DNA from: Streptomyces sp. MNU76
Lineage (GTDB): Bacteria; Actinomycetota; Actinomycetes; Streptomycetales; Streptomycetaceae
Length of the DNA: 64,000 bases
Reading direction: 5' to 3'
Assembly (NCBI RefSeq): GCF_020982545.1
Contig: NZ_JAJKLK010000003.1
Location: 1,302,001 to 1,366,000 of the forward strand
Shown here: positions 1 through 9,584 of the stretch, one piece after another
Position numbering within the stretch: the first letter of the stretch is position 1
Layout: every line of letters starts with the position of its first letter
Notes under the pieces: model-generated
What the model was told of the DNA's origin: nothing
Seen by the model: the letters and a program-made list of their open reading frames with translations, nothing else
Databases searched by the model: none
Translations under genes and position numbers: made by a program

Positions 1-1
1 G

Positions 2-675
2 GGTGACTGGGCTCCGACCGCTGCTCAGGTCACCGAAACTATGTTGCGTCGGCACCTGGCCGCTCGACTCAAGCCGCGCTTCCTCTCGCTCGGCGGTAAT
101 CAGCAGCTGGCGGAAGTCGATCCTGACGCCTTGCTGCGGGGACCGATTGCGCATCTCGGGCTGGCCGAAAACTTCAAGGAGGCTCAGGCCCTGGAGGAAT
201 GTGATCCCGCGGCCGCTGCTGTCCGCTACGCGCGCGTTGCGGATGCGCTTGAGTCTTCGGCCTGGGTTCCGTTCGCGTTGGCTGTACGTCAGCAGCAGGC
301 CAAGGCTCACCACAAAGCCGGGGAGCACACCGCCGGCGTGGCTGCTGGCGTGGCCGTGTTGGCCGCGGCTTTGCCTTCAGGTGAGGTGTGGCGTGCGGTG
401 TCGGTTAGTCAACGGCTGGCCACCGATCAGATCGAGGCGCCTGACGAACTGATCCGCGCGGCGAACGCCCTCGGCGATCTCGCGGCCTACGAGCACTTTC
501 ACCAGGTCACTCTTGATGAAGTGTGCGCCACGATTGACGCTCTCCGTGCCAGTGACCCGCATTGTGTGCTGGCTGCTACCTGGTTTGCGGAGCACGCCAC
601 TGCAACCGGCCGAATGGACCTGTTGCGGTCGCGAGAGGAGGCTTTGTCCAGCCTTGCTGCCACTGCGACTCAGAG
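2..675 (+). pseudogene. 5' part of a large TPR/HEAT-like protein gene, cut by an IS3 element
   Basis: The frame is open from the left window edge, so the real start lies outside; the first ATG at 41 is internal or only a candidate. The product is helical and Ala/Leu-rich (for example ARVADALESS, AGVAAGVAVLAAAL), as in TPR-type scaffolds. An IS inserts after base 675; reading into it adds 13 foreign codons and stops at 713-715. Removing the IS and one GAG target copy joins this frame exactly to 2010-3987, so the intact gene coded for at least 880 residues. I do not recognise the family; the role is unknown. Loss of function by insertion is inferred. Confidence 0.75.
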
Positions 676-726
676 TGAACCGCCCCGGTTCGAATGGAGA
701 CTCGATTCCGTGTAAGGATCAGAGTC

Positions 727-1053
727 ATGGCACGTCCCTCCTCCTATCCCCCTGAGCTGCGCAAGCGCGCGGTGCGCATGGTCGCCGAGGTCCGCGGTGA
801 CTACCCGACCGAGTCCGCCGCGATCAACGCGGTGATGGCGAAGCTCGGCATCGGCTCGCGCGAGACGTTGCGCAAGTGGGTCCGCCAGGACCAGATCGAT
901 TCCGGGACCCTGCCGGGGACGACGAGCGAGGAGTCCGCGCAGATCAAGGCGATGAAGAAGGAGATCGCCGAACTCAAGCGCGCGAACGAGATCTTGAAGG
1001 CCGCGGCGAGTTTCTTCGCGGCCGAGCTCGACCGGCCACTTCCTCGCTCGTAA
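727..1053 (+). CDS. IS3-family transposase OrfA (HTH protein)
   Basis: A 108-residue protein with the helix-turn-helix of IS3 OrfA: an N-terminal SSYPPELRKRAVRMV stretch, a recognition-helix region IGSRETLRKWVRQ, and a C-terminal leucine-zipper-like segment around KEIAELKRANEILK. The ATG at 727 is preferred over the one at 694 because the conserved domain begins there and 694 lies in the terminal repeat region. The frame ends shortly after FFAAELDR, where ribosomes of this family shift -1 into orfB to make the fused transposase. OrfA alone usually binds the IS ends and regulates transposition. Confidence 0.9.
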   Translation: MARPSSYPPELRKRAVRMVAEVRGDYPTESAAINAVMAKLGIGSRETLRKWVRQDQIDSGTLPGTTSEESAQIKAMKKEIAELKRANEILKAAASFFAAELDRPLPRS

Positions 1054-1979
1054 CGTTCATCGACGAGCACCGGGACCGCTTCGGCGGCGTCGAGCCGATC
1101 TGCCGCGTACTGACCCAGCACAGCTGCAAGATCGCCCCCTCCACCTACTACGCCTGCAAGAAACGCCTCGAAAGCCCCTCTCCGCGAGCGGTGCGAGACG
1201 AGGAACTCAAGGAGCTGATCCAGGAGGTCTACCAGTCCAACTACCGGGTCTACGGCGCCAGGAAGGTCTGGCGACAGCTCAACCGCCAGGGCCACGAGGT
1301 GGCCCGCTGCACGATCGAGCGCCTCATGCGCGAGCTCGGCATCGCCGGCGCCGTCCGCGGCAAGAAGGTCATCACCACCATGCCGGATCCGGCCGCCGCC
1401 CGGGCCCCGGACCTGCTCGACCGCGAGTTCGTCGCCCCGGCTCCGAACCGCACCTGGGTCGCCGACTTCACACACGTCGCGGCCTGGGCGGGCGTCGTCT
1501 ATGTCGCGTTCGTCGTGGACACCTTCTCGCGTCGCATTGTCGGCTGGTCCGCGTCGTTGTCGAAGGAGACCCAACTCGTCCTGGACGCCCTGGACATGGG
1601 GCTGTGGCAGCGCGACCGCGACGGCCGTCCGCCGGCCCCTGGCGAGTTGGTCCACCACTCCGACGCCGGGTCGCAATACACCTCATTTCGCCTCGCCGAA
1701 CACCTCGACGCGGCCCGCATCGCGGCCTCAATCGGCTCGGTCGGCGACGCGTACGACAACGCGCTCATGGAGTCGACGATCGGTCTGTTCAAGACCGAGG
1801 TCATCAAACCGCAGCGGCCGTGGAAGACGCTCTCGCACGTCGAGCTCGCCACCGCCGAGTGGGTCGACTGGTACAACCACCGCCGGCTCCACGGTGAGAT
1901 AGGGCACATTCCGCCCGTCGAATACGAAGCCAACTACTACCGAGCAACCACGAAAACCCAGCTCACAGCCACCAACTGA
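1032..1979 (+). CDS. IS3-family transposase OrfB (DDE catalytic domain)
   Basis: This frame is -1 relative to orfA and overlaps its end (junction about 1033-1050), as expected for programmed -1 frameshifting. It has the HTH_21-like segment (YRVYGARKVWRQL, RLMRELGI) and an rve integrase core with the DDE triad: D in VADFTHV, D in HHSDAGSQY, and E in MESTIGLFKTE. It ends with WYNHRRLHGEIG. The stop codon lies inside the right inverted repeat. It catalyses strand cleavage and transfer during transposition. All catalytic residues are present, so the enzyme looks functional. Confidence 0.92.
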   Translation, partial: PATSSLVTFIDEHRDRFGGVEPICRVLTQHSCKIAPSTYYACKKRLESPSPRAVRDEELKELIQEVYQSNYRVYGARKVWRQLNRQGHEVARCTIERLMRELGIAGAVRGKKVITTMPDPAAARAPDLLDREFVAPAPNRTWVADFTHVAAWAGVVYVAFVVDTFSRRIVGWSASLSKETQLVLDALDMGLWQRDRDGRPPAPGELVHHSDAGSQYTSFRLAEHLDAARIAASIGSVGDAYDNALMESTIGLFKTEVIKPQRPWKTLSHVELATAEWVDWYNHRRLHGEIGHIPPVEYEANYYRATTKTQLTATN

Positions 1980-2009
1980 GATCTCCACCGAACCCGGGGC
2001 GGTTCAGAG

Positions 2010-3987
2010 AGATGCGCTGTTGCAGGCGCGGCTGCGGGCATGTCTGGCTGATCTGGACCTCACTGGAACCGCGTGGACCACCCTTGCCCAATCCGCCCGA
2101 GCCGACTTCCCTCGGCCGATCACCGCGCTACTGCTGGCCCGCCATGGCCGTTTCTTGGCCACTCACGGGCAGGCGCAGAAAGCCCTCGGCCGGTACGACG
2201 ACGCCATTGAGCGCGCTGTTCAGTGCAGCAATCATCAGGATGCTGCGGCGTGGATCGAGGCGCACAACCTTGTCCGCATCCGCTACGGCCTGCAGGGTGA
2301 CAAGATCGGTCAGGCGTATCCCACCGCGACTGTCCTACGGGCTGCTGGCTCTGGCAGTGTTCTGCCGCAGCCATTCTCCGCCCGTGAGCGGGCCTTGGGA
2401 CGGGTGGCGAACCAGGCCCGTCCAGCTGAGACCCTGCAGGCCCTCACCCAGTACCTCCGGCAGGCGACGGTCTCGGCTGCGTGGCTTGAGGAGCACGAGG
2501 CCCACGAAATTCTCGGTCGAGTTCATCTCGACAACGGGGAGCTTGCTGCTGCCGTCAGCCATTTCATTTCCGCTGGCGCCGACAAGGCTCTCGAGTCGCT
2601 CAGCGGTCGCCTACCCGAGGAACCGTTCTCCCTCCAGGTTCCTGAGGATCTGCCCGACCAACCGCGATGGAGACGACACGGCACGTTCCTCGCCGTGCAA
2701 GCCGCCGCTGACCTACTCTTGGCCGGCGATGCTCGCACCTGGGCCGACGCGGCTTTGACGGAGATTGGGGACGAACACCCCGTTCCTTTTGGCACCCGCG
2801 ATCCGCGCCAGGCCGCCTTCGGTGCCTTCGCTCGGTTGGCTGACGCGTCGAGCGCCGCGCAGGCCCAGCGCTTCCTCGAGGCCACCTTCCGAATGCTTGA
2901 CAGTCGCACACGCCGCAACCGCACCACCGATGAGGCGTGCACCGAAGCACTCGTCCGGATTGCTCAGCGGCACTCGGGCCGCCTCCAGGTAGAGGCCGTC
3001 GACCGGATCTGTCATGGCCTGCTGATTGATGCCTTCATGGCCAACACGGTGCTGGGGCAAGGGGAAGCGGTGCTCCGTCTCCAGCCGTCAGTGGTCACCG
3101 AGCGCTGCAGCATGGCGGCAAGCGGCAACGCCGACGCCGCGCAAGCCTTGATCTTGGCAAGAGCGCCGGCTGACGCAGGTCGGCCGTTGGCACGGGCGTT
3201 CCTCGACCGAGCCCTCGGCCGAAGCGGCAGCACCGATCCAGATCTCACCGCCACGCCGGCACAAGCAGCACTTCTGATCGGCCACCTTCTACAGTCGGCC
3301 GAGTGGCAGTCCTTTGCGAAAGCCATGACCGCCCGCGTTCGTAGCCACGATCACACAGCCCATGAACGTCAAGACGCTCTTGATGCTCTCGCGGTCCTCG
3401 CCCCGCACCTGAGCCCCGAACAGCGTGCCCGCCCATTCGAAGCAGCTTTGGAGGCAGCCCGGGGCCGACTCGACGGCAGTGCCCAAGACGATCTGGCCAG
3501 TACGAGTTCCTATGACCGCTTCCAGCTGAACATGGGACTGACCACTCTTCGTTATCACGGCGTGGCCACGGCAGCCCACCTAGCCAGCACCGATGCCGAC
3601 GCCCAACGGATCATTGAACTCGCGCTTCCACTTCTCGCCCAGGCGGAAGGCTCAGCCGAACGCCTCACGGTGGAAGCGCTGGCCAAGCTGTCCCCCAAGC
3701 AGCATGTGTTGCCGCCCGCCGTGTTGGCCGGACACTCTGCAGAACGAGTTCGCGCCCTGGCAGCCCGCCTGTGGTGTACCACGGAACGGCCATCGCCAGC
3801 AGACCTTGGCGCTCGCCTGGCCGTCGATCCAAGTCCGCGCGTCCGCTATGTACTTGCTGATGACCTCCCCCACGGGGAGAGCCATGCCGCCGTGCGCGAG
3901 ACGCTGCGCGGGGACTGCCGTCGGTCGGTTCGCACTGCCGCCGCGGCGCTGGATTGTCGGTCCTCGCCGGGCGGGTTGATCGAGTGA
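2010..3987 (+). pseudogene. 3' part of the IS-interrupted TPR/HEAT-like gene
   Basis: This resumes the frame broken at 675; the first possible start in the remnant is TTG 2020. The sequence is helical throughout: TPR-like motifs (ALGRYDDAIERAV, EILGRVHLDNGEL) lead into a HEAT-like C-terminal part (AERVRALAARLW, DPSPRVRYVLADDL). No enzymatic motif is visible. The long solenoid suggests a sensor or scaffold module; a catalytic domain, if any, would lie upstream of the window. Bacterial defence STANDs and similar proteins often have such tails, but that is only a possibility here. Confidence 0.7.
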
Positions 3988-3997
3988 TGGCATGTAG

Positions 3998-4300
3998 TCA
4001 GACCGCGGATACCTGTGCCAGTCCGGGAGTTACTTCTTCGAGCATCGCGACCCTGCCCGGAGTCCGGCTCCAATACTTCTCGCTGGTGAACCTGAGCGTC
4101 CCGGCGTCGCTCGTTCGAGGCCGCTGACAAGGTCGTTGATGCATCTGCCCGCTATGGACAGGCCGAGGCCGGAGCCGGTTTCTGTGGTACCGGTGAGGGA
4201 GCGCGGTAGAAGTGTTCGAAGACCTGCTGAGCGTCATTCTCCGTCAGTCCGAGACATTCGTGAGTGACTTCGATGACGCATGCCTGAATGCCTGGAGGGA
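3998..4300 (-). pseudogene. Remnant of a sensor histidine kinase ATPase domain
   Basis: On the minus strand an ATPase-domain C-terminus can be pieced together from different frames. ACVIEVTHECLGLTEND and FEHFYRAPS resemble the G1/F-box part; then, after a frame change, GTTETGSGLGLSIAG matches the G2 box; then GTLRFTSE follows in a third frame. In intact kinases these run as one block (FERFYRA...GTGSGLGLSI). Stops and shifts break the frame, and no HisKA or membrane region was found nearby. This is a dead fragment, probably left from an earlier rearrangement. Confidence 0.55.
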
Positions 4301-4634
4301 GGCGGAGTGGCGCTGGTGCAGCTGGACCGGCCGGTGCCGCCGGTCAGCGGTCCGGTGTGTGGGTAGGTCCGCGCGACGTCAAGGCTGGCATGGCAAGGAG
4401 ACGTGGTGGACTTCCGCTTCAACGTGTAGCGGGTGACGTGGCACGGCTCAACTGATCTGGCAAATATGCAGGTCAGATGGGGTCTGTCTTCGGAGGCAGG
4501 CCCCTTTCTCGTCCCCGTGCTGACTTGGTGCTGACCTGTGAGCACCCCTCATCACCCCTCCCGTGCTGGTTCCGCGCTGACCCGTGGGCCGTAGCTCCGC
4601 ATCGGGGAAACGGATGCGGTCTGGTGGCCCGCAC
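4301..4634. other. Non-coding or decayed stretch
   Basis: Only short frames with stops occur here. I see no complete gene. A plus-strand frame around 4301-4445 looks locally protein-like but carries stops (near 4368 and 4428), consistent with debris. The only clear structure is the hairpin at 4479-4510. Confidence 0.5.
4479..4510 (+). terminator. Terminator-like hairpin
   Basis: GGGGTCTGTC (4479-4488) pairs over ten positions (three of them G-U) with GGCAGGCCCC (4495-4504) across a 6-nt loop, followed by TTTCTC. The layout fits an intrinsic terminator for plus-strand transcription. Confidence 0.55.
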
Positions 4635-4715
4635 ATGACTTCTTCACTCATCCGCAAGGGGGACCGACTGGAGCAGATCATCAACGCCCACGGCGCCGGA
4701 GGTTCCGCCGAATGA
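4635..4715 (+). pseudogene. 3' end of a lost gene, translationally coupled to the next gene
   Basis: A frame ending DRLEQIINAHG...GSAE stops with a TGA that overlaps the ATG of the next gene (ATGA at 4712-4715). The frame has no body upstream of about 4611, so it looks like the tail of a larger gene removed by deletion. By context it may have been an integrase or recombinase, because small coiled-coil partners often follow those. That identity is inference only. Confidence 0.35.
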
Positions 4716-5122
4716 GCCGGTTCCCGATGGACCACGAGACGGACTCCGTCCGGCGGGCGATTCTCGCCGCGATGAACTGCCTGTTCGCAGGCACCCCACA
4801 GCGGTCCACCGGACGACTGAATGTGTTGCAGCTGGCCATCGAGGCTAGTGCCAAACGGTGGCATTTCACCCACCAGCACACCGACCTCAAGGACCTATTC
4901 CAGGCCCAGGCCATGAAAGAGGAGGCGAAGAGATCGGCGCACCTCCGGCACGCAGATGAGTTCGAGGCGCTCAAGAAGAATCACGCCGAACTCCAAGCCC
5001 ACTGCCGGGATCTGGAAGGCCGGCTTCAGATCTACGCCACAGCCCTGAACCTGCTCGCCCTGGAGAACGCTGCTTTGGCCAGCCGCGATGGTGAGGAAGC
5101 AAAAGTCTTGGCGCTACCCTGA
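4712..5122 (+). CDS. Small coiled-coil protein, putative recombinase-associated
   Basis: A 136-residue protein with a basic, conserved-looking N-terminus (DSVRRAILAAMNCLFAG, then GRLNVLQLAIEA) and a C-terminal coiled coil from about residue 65 (AQAMKEEAKRSAHLRHADEF, AELQAHCRDLEGRLQ). The ATG overlaps the stop of the preceding remnant, so it was the second gene of an operon. Proteins of this size and shape accompany some tyrosine recombinases of actinomycete mobile elements. I cannot name the family. It is probably an orphan, since its partner has been deleted. Confidence 0.6.
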   Translation: MSRFPMDHETDSVRRAILAAMNCLFAGTPQRSTGRLNVLQLAIEASAKRWHFTHQHTDLKDLFQAQAMKEEAKRSAHLRHADEFEALKKNHAELQAHCRDLEGRLQIYATALNLLALENAALASRDGEEAKVLALP

Positions 5123-5430
5123 CAGCCACGCACCTCGTGAACAGGGACGTCGGCCATGTGACCAGTCCCATCTCGTGGGCGGCAGGCTGCCGATGATCAG
5201 ATGCGGCCGGACTGGATGTAGCGCGAACCGTTCGGGGCCTCCAGGCTCAGTCGTTCCTGCCTCGGCGCATGTACCCGCGCCCGCAGCGCATTGTATCCGT
5301 CATACTCCGATAATCGCAGAACGTCACACCTGTGGAACCCTACGAGTTCAACCTGGGGAACTGCGAGTGAAGACGTCCAGTGGCAGAATCGCGTGTAGGG
5401 GTCCATCCGATTCGGGCTCAGGTGGTAAAG

Positions 5431-8400
5431 ATGAGTGACCACTCAGGCGCCAAGTCTGTAGACGTCGCTTCTCTTTCCCCGAGCGTCTTCGGGGTGGTAA
5501 CAGCGTTGCCAAAAGAGTTCGCCGCTATGCGCGCGGTTCTGGACGAGTCCCAAATCGTAGAAGTCAAGGACGATCCAAATGACTACGCAGTTGGGACCGT
5601 AACAGCCCTGGACGGCTCTGGAACACATCGAGTGGTGGTGACCCTTCAGAAGAAGCCCGCCAACAACAGCGCAGCCATCGCGGCGTCACATCTGTTGGGT
5701 AGTTTCCGGGATATCAAGTACGTGTTGATGGTCGGAATCGCTGGGGGTGTACCTCATCCACGTCACCCTGACAAGCATGTTCGCCTCGGCGATATCGTGG
5801 TATCGAACCACTTTGGTGTCGTGCAATACGACAACGTCAAGCTGGCGGAAGGCGCGGTAGAGATCAGAGACTCTTCTTCGTCACCATCCAGCGCGCTGAT
5901 CGGTAAGGCAAACCTTCTGGAGTCCGAGAAGGACCTGGGAAGCTTCCCATGGGAGCAGCACATTGCTCATGCTTTGGTGCGCCTTCCTGGAGCCGTGCGA
6001 CCCGACGCATCGACAGATCGGCTTTATACCTCCAGCCAACCAGCTCGGATCATCCGGCATCCTCGGGATCCCAACCGTCGGGTGGGACACCCGCGCGTGC
6101 ACTTCGGAAGAATCGCTTCAGCAAATGTACTCTTGAAAGATCCTCGGATTCGCGATGCCTTGAGAGATCGTCTTGATGTGCGGGCTGTTGAGATGGAAGG
6201 CTCAGGCGTTGCAGATGGATCGTGGACTGCAGGTCAAGGATATCTCGTCATCCGAGGCATATGCGACTACTGCGATCCCTACAAGAACGACACTTGGCAG
6301 GCGTATGCGGCCGTAGTTGCGGCTGCCTACGCCAGGGCGCTCATCGAATTCTTTCCCGCCCCACTCGATCCCTTGAAGGAGGAAGCACTTGCAGAGGCGC
6401 GAACCAAGCTAGAAGATGCGGAATCTCATAGCGTGCGATACGAATTTGAGGCGGCGGCGAATCTATGCGAAGAAGCGAGAGATCTCGCCGAGACTGGCAG
6501 CGATCTCCAGCTTGAAGGTCGCGCACATCTTGGCGCAGCACGCAATTTGGCCCAACAGTTGTGGCATTCGTCGCCAGATGATGCTGGCCGAATCGAACAA
6601 TTTAAGATGATCGAAGATCATGTTGCCGCAGCTGAGCGACTGGGCTCAGACCCAGTCCGCGTGGCAGCAGAGCGACTGTTGCTGGCCCGGGTGCAGCAGC
6701 GGCCAACCGAGATGTTGCGACTGGCGGACGATGTAGCCCGGCTGGCAGATCCGAACGCTATCGACTATCAAGTCGAAGCTCTATCTGCTCGCCTAGAGGC
6801 CCTCTCGCGGCTTGGGCAGGAGGAGAAGGTGCTTGCGCTACGTGGTGAGGTAGAACGTCTACTCGCCCGCGCAGTGGGCGACCCGCGACTCGCCCTTGGC
6901 GCAAATTGGCTTGCCGCCACCTGCCATACAGGGACGGTTTTAACTAACGACGTCGAGGATTTCGTCGGTGATGTAAAGGACCTGTTGGAGCAAGGTACAG
7001 TCCCCCGGACGCTAGCGGTGCACTCACTTGGAGAAATCGCCGCACAGTTCAACCGCGCGGGCCGCCTGGACGACACTCTCACCTTGCTTGTAGCGAGCTA
7101 CGATATCGCTGCGCCCGCAGCAGACGCTGCCCTGTCCGCAACCATTGCTCTCCAAACAGCCGAACTGGCGGCAGAGCTAGGCGAGGGGCGGATAGCCCGG
7201 TTGTACCTTGGGCGAGCCGAAGAATGGTGCGAGAAGCACAAGCCCGCGTTTGGCGTACCAATGGAATCATGGGTGACCCTACGGGTAAGCACCCTATTTG
7301 CGCGAGGTCGGACACTTGCCCGCCTCGCGGCCGCGTCGGAGAGTACCCGAGATGCTCGGGAAACAGCGCTTGCCGAGGCTCACGAGGCTCTCGGTTTGGC
7401 TTTGACGTTCACAGACCAAGAACGGACGCATATTAAAGGAAATGCAGGAATCCTCTTGGCTGATATAGCCTTCTGGAGTGCGAGGGTCGCTGAGAGTCTA
7501 GGTCGGCTAGAAGAGGCTGCAAAACTCTTTTGCGATGTGAGATCAGACACCGCAATGGCGCATCCACAATTCTCGTTCCAGGTTGGCATGGAAGCATGGC
7601 TACGCGAAGCGGAGGATCTTCGACTTGCAGGCCACCCGGAACGGGCAAGTGATCTCGTCAAGAGCCTACTCACCGACACCGATGATAGCGACCGTCCTGA
7701 TATGGTCTCCACTCGTGCACGTGCCTTCGACAGACACCTCGACGACAGGGAACTACCCACCATCGGGTGGCTACGCTCACAGGAAGCACGAGATATAGCA
7801 CTCGTTGCCCGAAGAAGTTCACTACGTGAAGCTGTGGCAGCGCAAGTGAGCCCGGTTGTGTCCTGGTGGGAAGAATGGCACAACCAAACAGGCGGCCCTG
7901 AATCGGAACTTCTGGACGCATGGGGTCGAGGCGGATTCTTGAGAGTCGCGGCAGCCGTCCAAGCTAAGCCTCACGATGCTATCGCCGTCGACGTGTTTTC
8001 AGTTGATGAAATCCGATCCCTGGCACGCATGCTATGCCCTCTCTTCGATACGGTCATCGTCAAATGGAAGGGGCAACTTGGAGGCGGCATGGTGATGGTT
8101 CCCTTGCCTACCGACATTGCAGTTACGGGCGGCCACGGCTATGAGTGGACAAGCACCCGGATACGCGATCGCTGGGCTATTGCGGTAGGGTGGGCCAACC
8201 CCCTTCCACGAAAAGTTACAGCGTTTCTGGCAGGGGAGGCTTCGGCTCTATTTAGAGGCGGTCGACTCCTCGTTCTTCCCGCTCCACTTGTGGGATGCAC
8301 TCAGAGTGCGGTCGGATGGACAGATGACTGCCTCGCCAATGTTTTTCTCGCTGGAGTATTCAGCGTAGGCCGGAAAGGTGCGGTTGCCGGCCAGGGACAG

Positions 8401-8961
8401 TCACGGCTACCGCGTGTCCTAGACCTTGCCGAAGTTACTGTTCCCTTCATCGATGGTATTGAACTCTCCGACTTGGCGTCGGTGCTCGACGAGACTGCAG
8501 AGTGGGCGCTCCCAATGCAAAGCACTTTGCGGACATCGATAGATGATCTTGCGCATGAAAAACTCGGTACGGTGAAGGCAATCGAAAGCCAGTTCCGAGA
8601 TGCAAGTCGCTACCTACAGGAAAAGTTCGAAAACATGTCCCAAAAGTTGGGAACGGGCTCATGGCGGGTCGTCTCGGCGCGGGGGGATGTCTCAGCCGAG
8701 AGTCGGCCGCTGCTCTCACCTGGACGCGAACCGATCACGGACATGCTGCGAGCTCTTTCACCACTTCCGAAGGACGTCTCTCCCTGGGTCCCGTACTGGC
8801 GTCTCGAAAGCTTCGGCGGATACCTTGACTGGACGTGTCCGGTCGATAATCCAAGCAGGCCGGACGATGACGAACAGCGGAATAACCCGCCCGATCTCCA
8901 AGGTTGGCTCTATCCGGGCACGTCTGGCGTTGGGTGGCGGCCGATGGTACGTTTTGCGTGA
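5431..8961 (+). CDS. Nucleoside-phosphorylase-domain protein fused to a long TPR-like region
   Basis: A 1176-residue protein. Residues about 12-310 form a purine/uridine phosphorylase-type domain: FGVVTALPKEFAAM, VLMVGIAGGV (about 103) with RLGDIVVSN, the substrate-binding AVEMEGSG (about 253), and the general-acid region RGICDYCD (about 275). Residues about 315-790 are helical TPR-like repeats, and about 790-1176 is a domain I do not recognise. ATG 5431 is chosen over GTG 5380 because AGGTGG lies just upstream. Codon use is clearly less GC-rich than in its neighbours, a sign of transfer. Phosphorylase domains fused to repeat arrays occur in NLR-like and other conflict proteins, so a nucleotide-cleaving immune effector is a fair guess, not shown. 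Confidence 0.85.
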   Translation: MSDHSGAKSVDVASLSPSVFGVVTALPKEFAAMRAVLDESQIVEVKDDPNDYAVGTVTALDGSGTHRVVVTLQKKPANNSAAIAASHLLGSFRDIKYVLMVGIAGGVPHPRHPDKHVRLGDIVVSNHFGVVQYDNVKLAEGAVEIRDSSSSPSSALIGKANLLESEKDLGSFPWEQHIAHALVRLPGAVRPDASTDRLYTSSQPARIIRHPRDPNRRVGHPRVHFGRIASANVLLKDPRIRDALRDRLDVRAVEMEGSGVADGSWTAGQGYLVIRGICDYCDPYKNDTWQAYAAVVAAAYARALIEFFPAPLDPLKEEALAEARTKLEDAESHSVRYEFEAAANLCEEARDLAETGSDLQLEGRAHLGAARNLAQQLWHSSPDDAGRIEQFKMIEDHVAAAERLGSDPVRVAAERLLLARVQQRPTEMLRLADDVARLADPNAIDYQVEALSARLEALSRLGQEEKVLALRGEVERLLARAVGDPRLALGANWLAATCHTGTVLTNDVEDFVGDVKDLLEQGTVPRTLAVHSLGEIAAQFNRAGRLDDTLTLLVASYDIAAPAADAALSATIALQTAELAAELGEGRIARLYLGRAEEWCEKHKPAFGVPMESWVTLRVSTLFARGRTLARLAAASESTRDARETALAEAHEALGLALTFTDQERTHIKGNAGILLADIAFWSARVAESLGRLEEAAKLFCDVRSDTAMAHPQFSFQVGMEAWLREAEDLRLAGHPERASDLVKSLLTDTDDSDRPDMVSTRARAFDRHLDDRELPTIGWLRSQEARDIALVARRSSLREAVAAQVSPVVSWWEEWHNQTGGPESELLDAWGRGGFLRVAAAVQAKPHDAIAVDVFSVDEIRSLARMLCPLFDTVIVKWKGQLGGGMVMVPLPTDIAVTGGHGYEWTSTRIRDRWAIAVGWANPLPRKVTAFLAGEASALFRGGRLLVLPAPLVGCTQSAVGWTDDCLANVFLAGVFSVGRKGAVAGQGQSRLPRVLDLAEVTVPFIDGIELSDLASVLDETAEWALPMQSTLRTSIDDLAHEKLGTVKAIESQFRDASRYLQEKFENMSQKLGTGSWRVVSARGDVSAESRPLLSPGREPITDMLRALSPLPKDVSPWVPYWRLESFGGYLDWTCPVDNPSRPDDDEQRNNPPDLQGWLYPGTSGVGWRPMVRFA

Positions 8962-9185
8962 TTAGCCACATTCGGCAGGAGCATAGGCAAGCCAGGTAAT
9001 TTTTAGCTTAGTCCTGCATATGTGCGGTATCGGATGGTCGCATTGAGTCTTTCCCGGTAAGCGTTCGTCGCTCGCTGTGATCGCGATGCTTGCGCTGCCG
9101 CCCGTGCGGTCCCCAAGTCCGGGCAGGCGTAAGGCCCCTGGTAGGAACGATCTTGCGACGGATTGTTCTGACCGAGGGGCCTCAC
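8962..9185. other. Intergenic stretch with no gene seen
   Basis: This is the gap between the phosphorylase-TPR gene and the IS5-type remnant. Minus-strand frames here have no recognisable features. The part just before 9186 may hold the left flank or end of the IS. Confidence 0.4.
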
Positions 9186-9290
9186 GTGTCGACCAGTGTC
9201 ACATACACCGCGGTGCTCGATGTGAAGCGGTCCACCGCTGCTCCAGCTCGAGTACGACCGCACCATTTGATAAATCACAGAACGTTATGA
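9186..9290 (+). pseudogene. N-terminal scrap of an IS5-type transposase
   Basis: GTG 9186 opens STSVTYTAVLDVKRST, which resembles the start of the IS5-group (HTH plus DDE) transposases common in Streptomyces, then the similarity ends and the frame stops at 9290. No DDE core follows. The identification rests on recall of that N-terminal pattern, so it is moderate at best. Confidence 0.4.
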
Positions 9291-9363
9291 TCCGTTACTG
9301 GCAAAGACTCGATGAGCCATCAGCGACAGAGCAGGCGCTTAGAAGGCGCCTGGCGCATCTCGT

Positions 9364-9394
9364 CGGCAGGTGCTTTGACCTGCCGCTTTCTTCC
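9364..9394 (+). terminator. Intrinsic terminator-like hairpin
   Basis: CGGCAGGT (9364-9371) and ACCTGCCG (9378-9385) form a perfect 8-bp stem with loop GCTTTG, followed by CTTTCTTCC. It would stop plus-strand transcription before the gene at 9585. Confidence 0.6.
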
Positions 9395-9584
9395 TCGCTG
9401 ACACGCTGTCAGGGGGTGTGGGACGTATGTGGGATGAGGGCACCTCTGGGACGGATGGGATGCAGGGGTTCCCGGCTGTGCCAAGTGGTCACCGTCTCAC
9501 ATCTCCTCACCTGTTCGGTGCGCCCGCGCGGAAATAGATCTACCCCTCTCCTGCGTTCTCGATCTTCGAGCCGAGGAGGGGAAG

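Larger units (their letters stand above)
676..2006 (+). mobile_element. IS3-family insertion sequence, complete, 1331 bp
   Basis: Terminal inverted repeats of about 28 bp are visible. The left end starts TGAACCGCCCCGG and the right end, reverse-complemented, starts TGAACCGCCCCGGG; both continue with matching TTCG and GGAGA blocks. The element carries orfA and orfB in a -1 arrangement. The trinucleotide GAG at 673-675 is repeated at 2007-2009, which fits the 3-5 bp target duplications of IS3 elements. Ends, duplication and both ORFs are intact, so the copy looks recent and possibly active. Confidence 0.92.

Noticed and set aside
876..1040. Upstream part of the orfB frame beginning at GTG 876
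   Set aside because: It lies inside orfA in another frame and reads as low-complexity charged sequence; the real OrfB domain begins near the frameshift.
801..1676. Long minus-strand frame across the first IS
   Set aside because: Shadow of orfA/orfB; no domain, and the sense frames carry all transposase motifs.
4212..4436. 74-codon plus-strand frame
   Set aside because: Cys/Trp/Arg-rich, no ribosome site, and it overlaps the kinase remnant.
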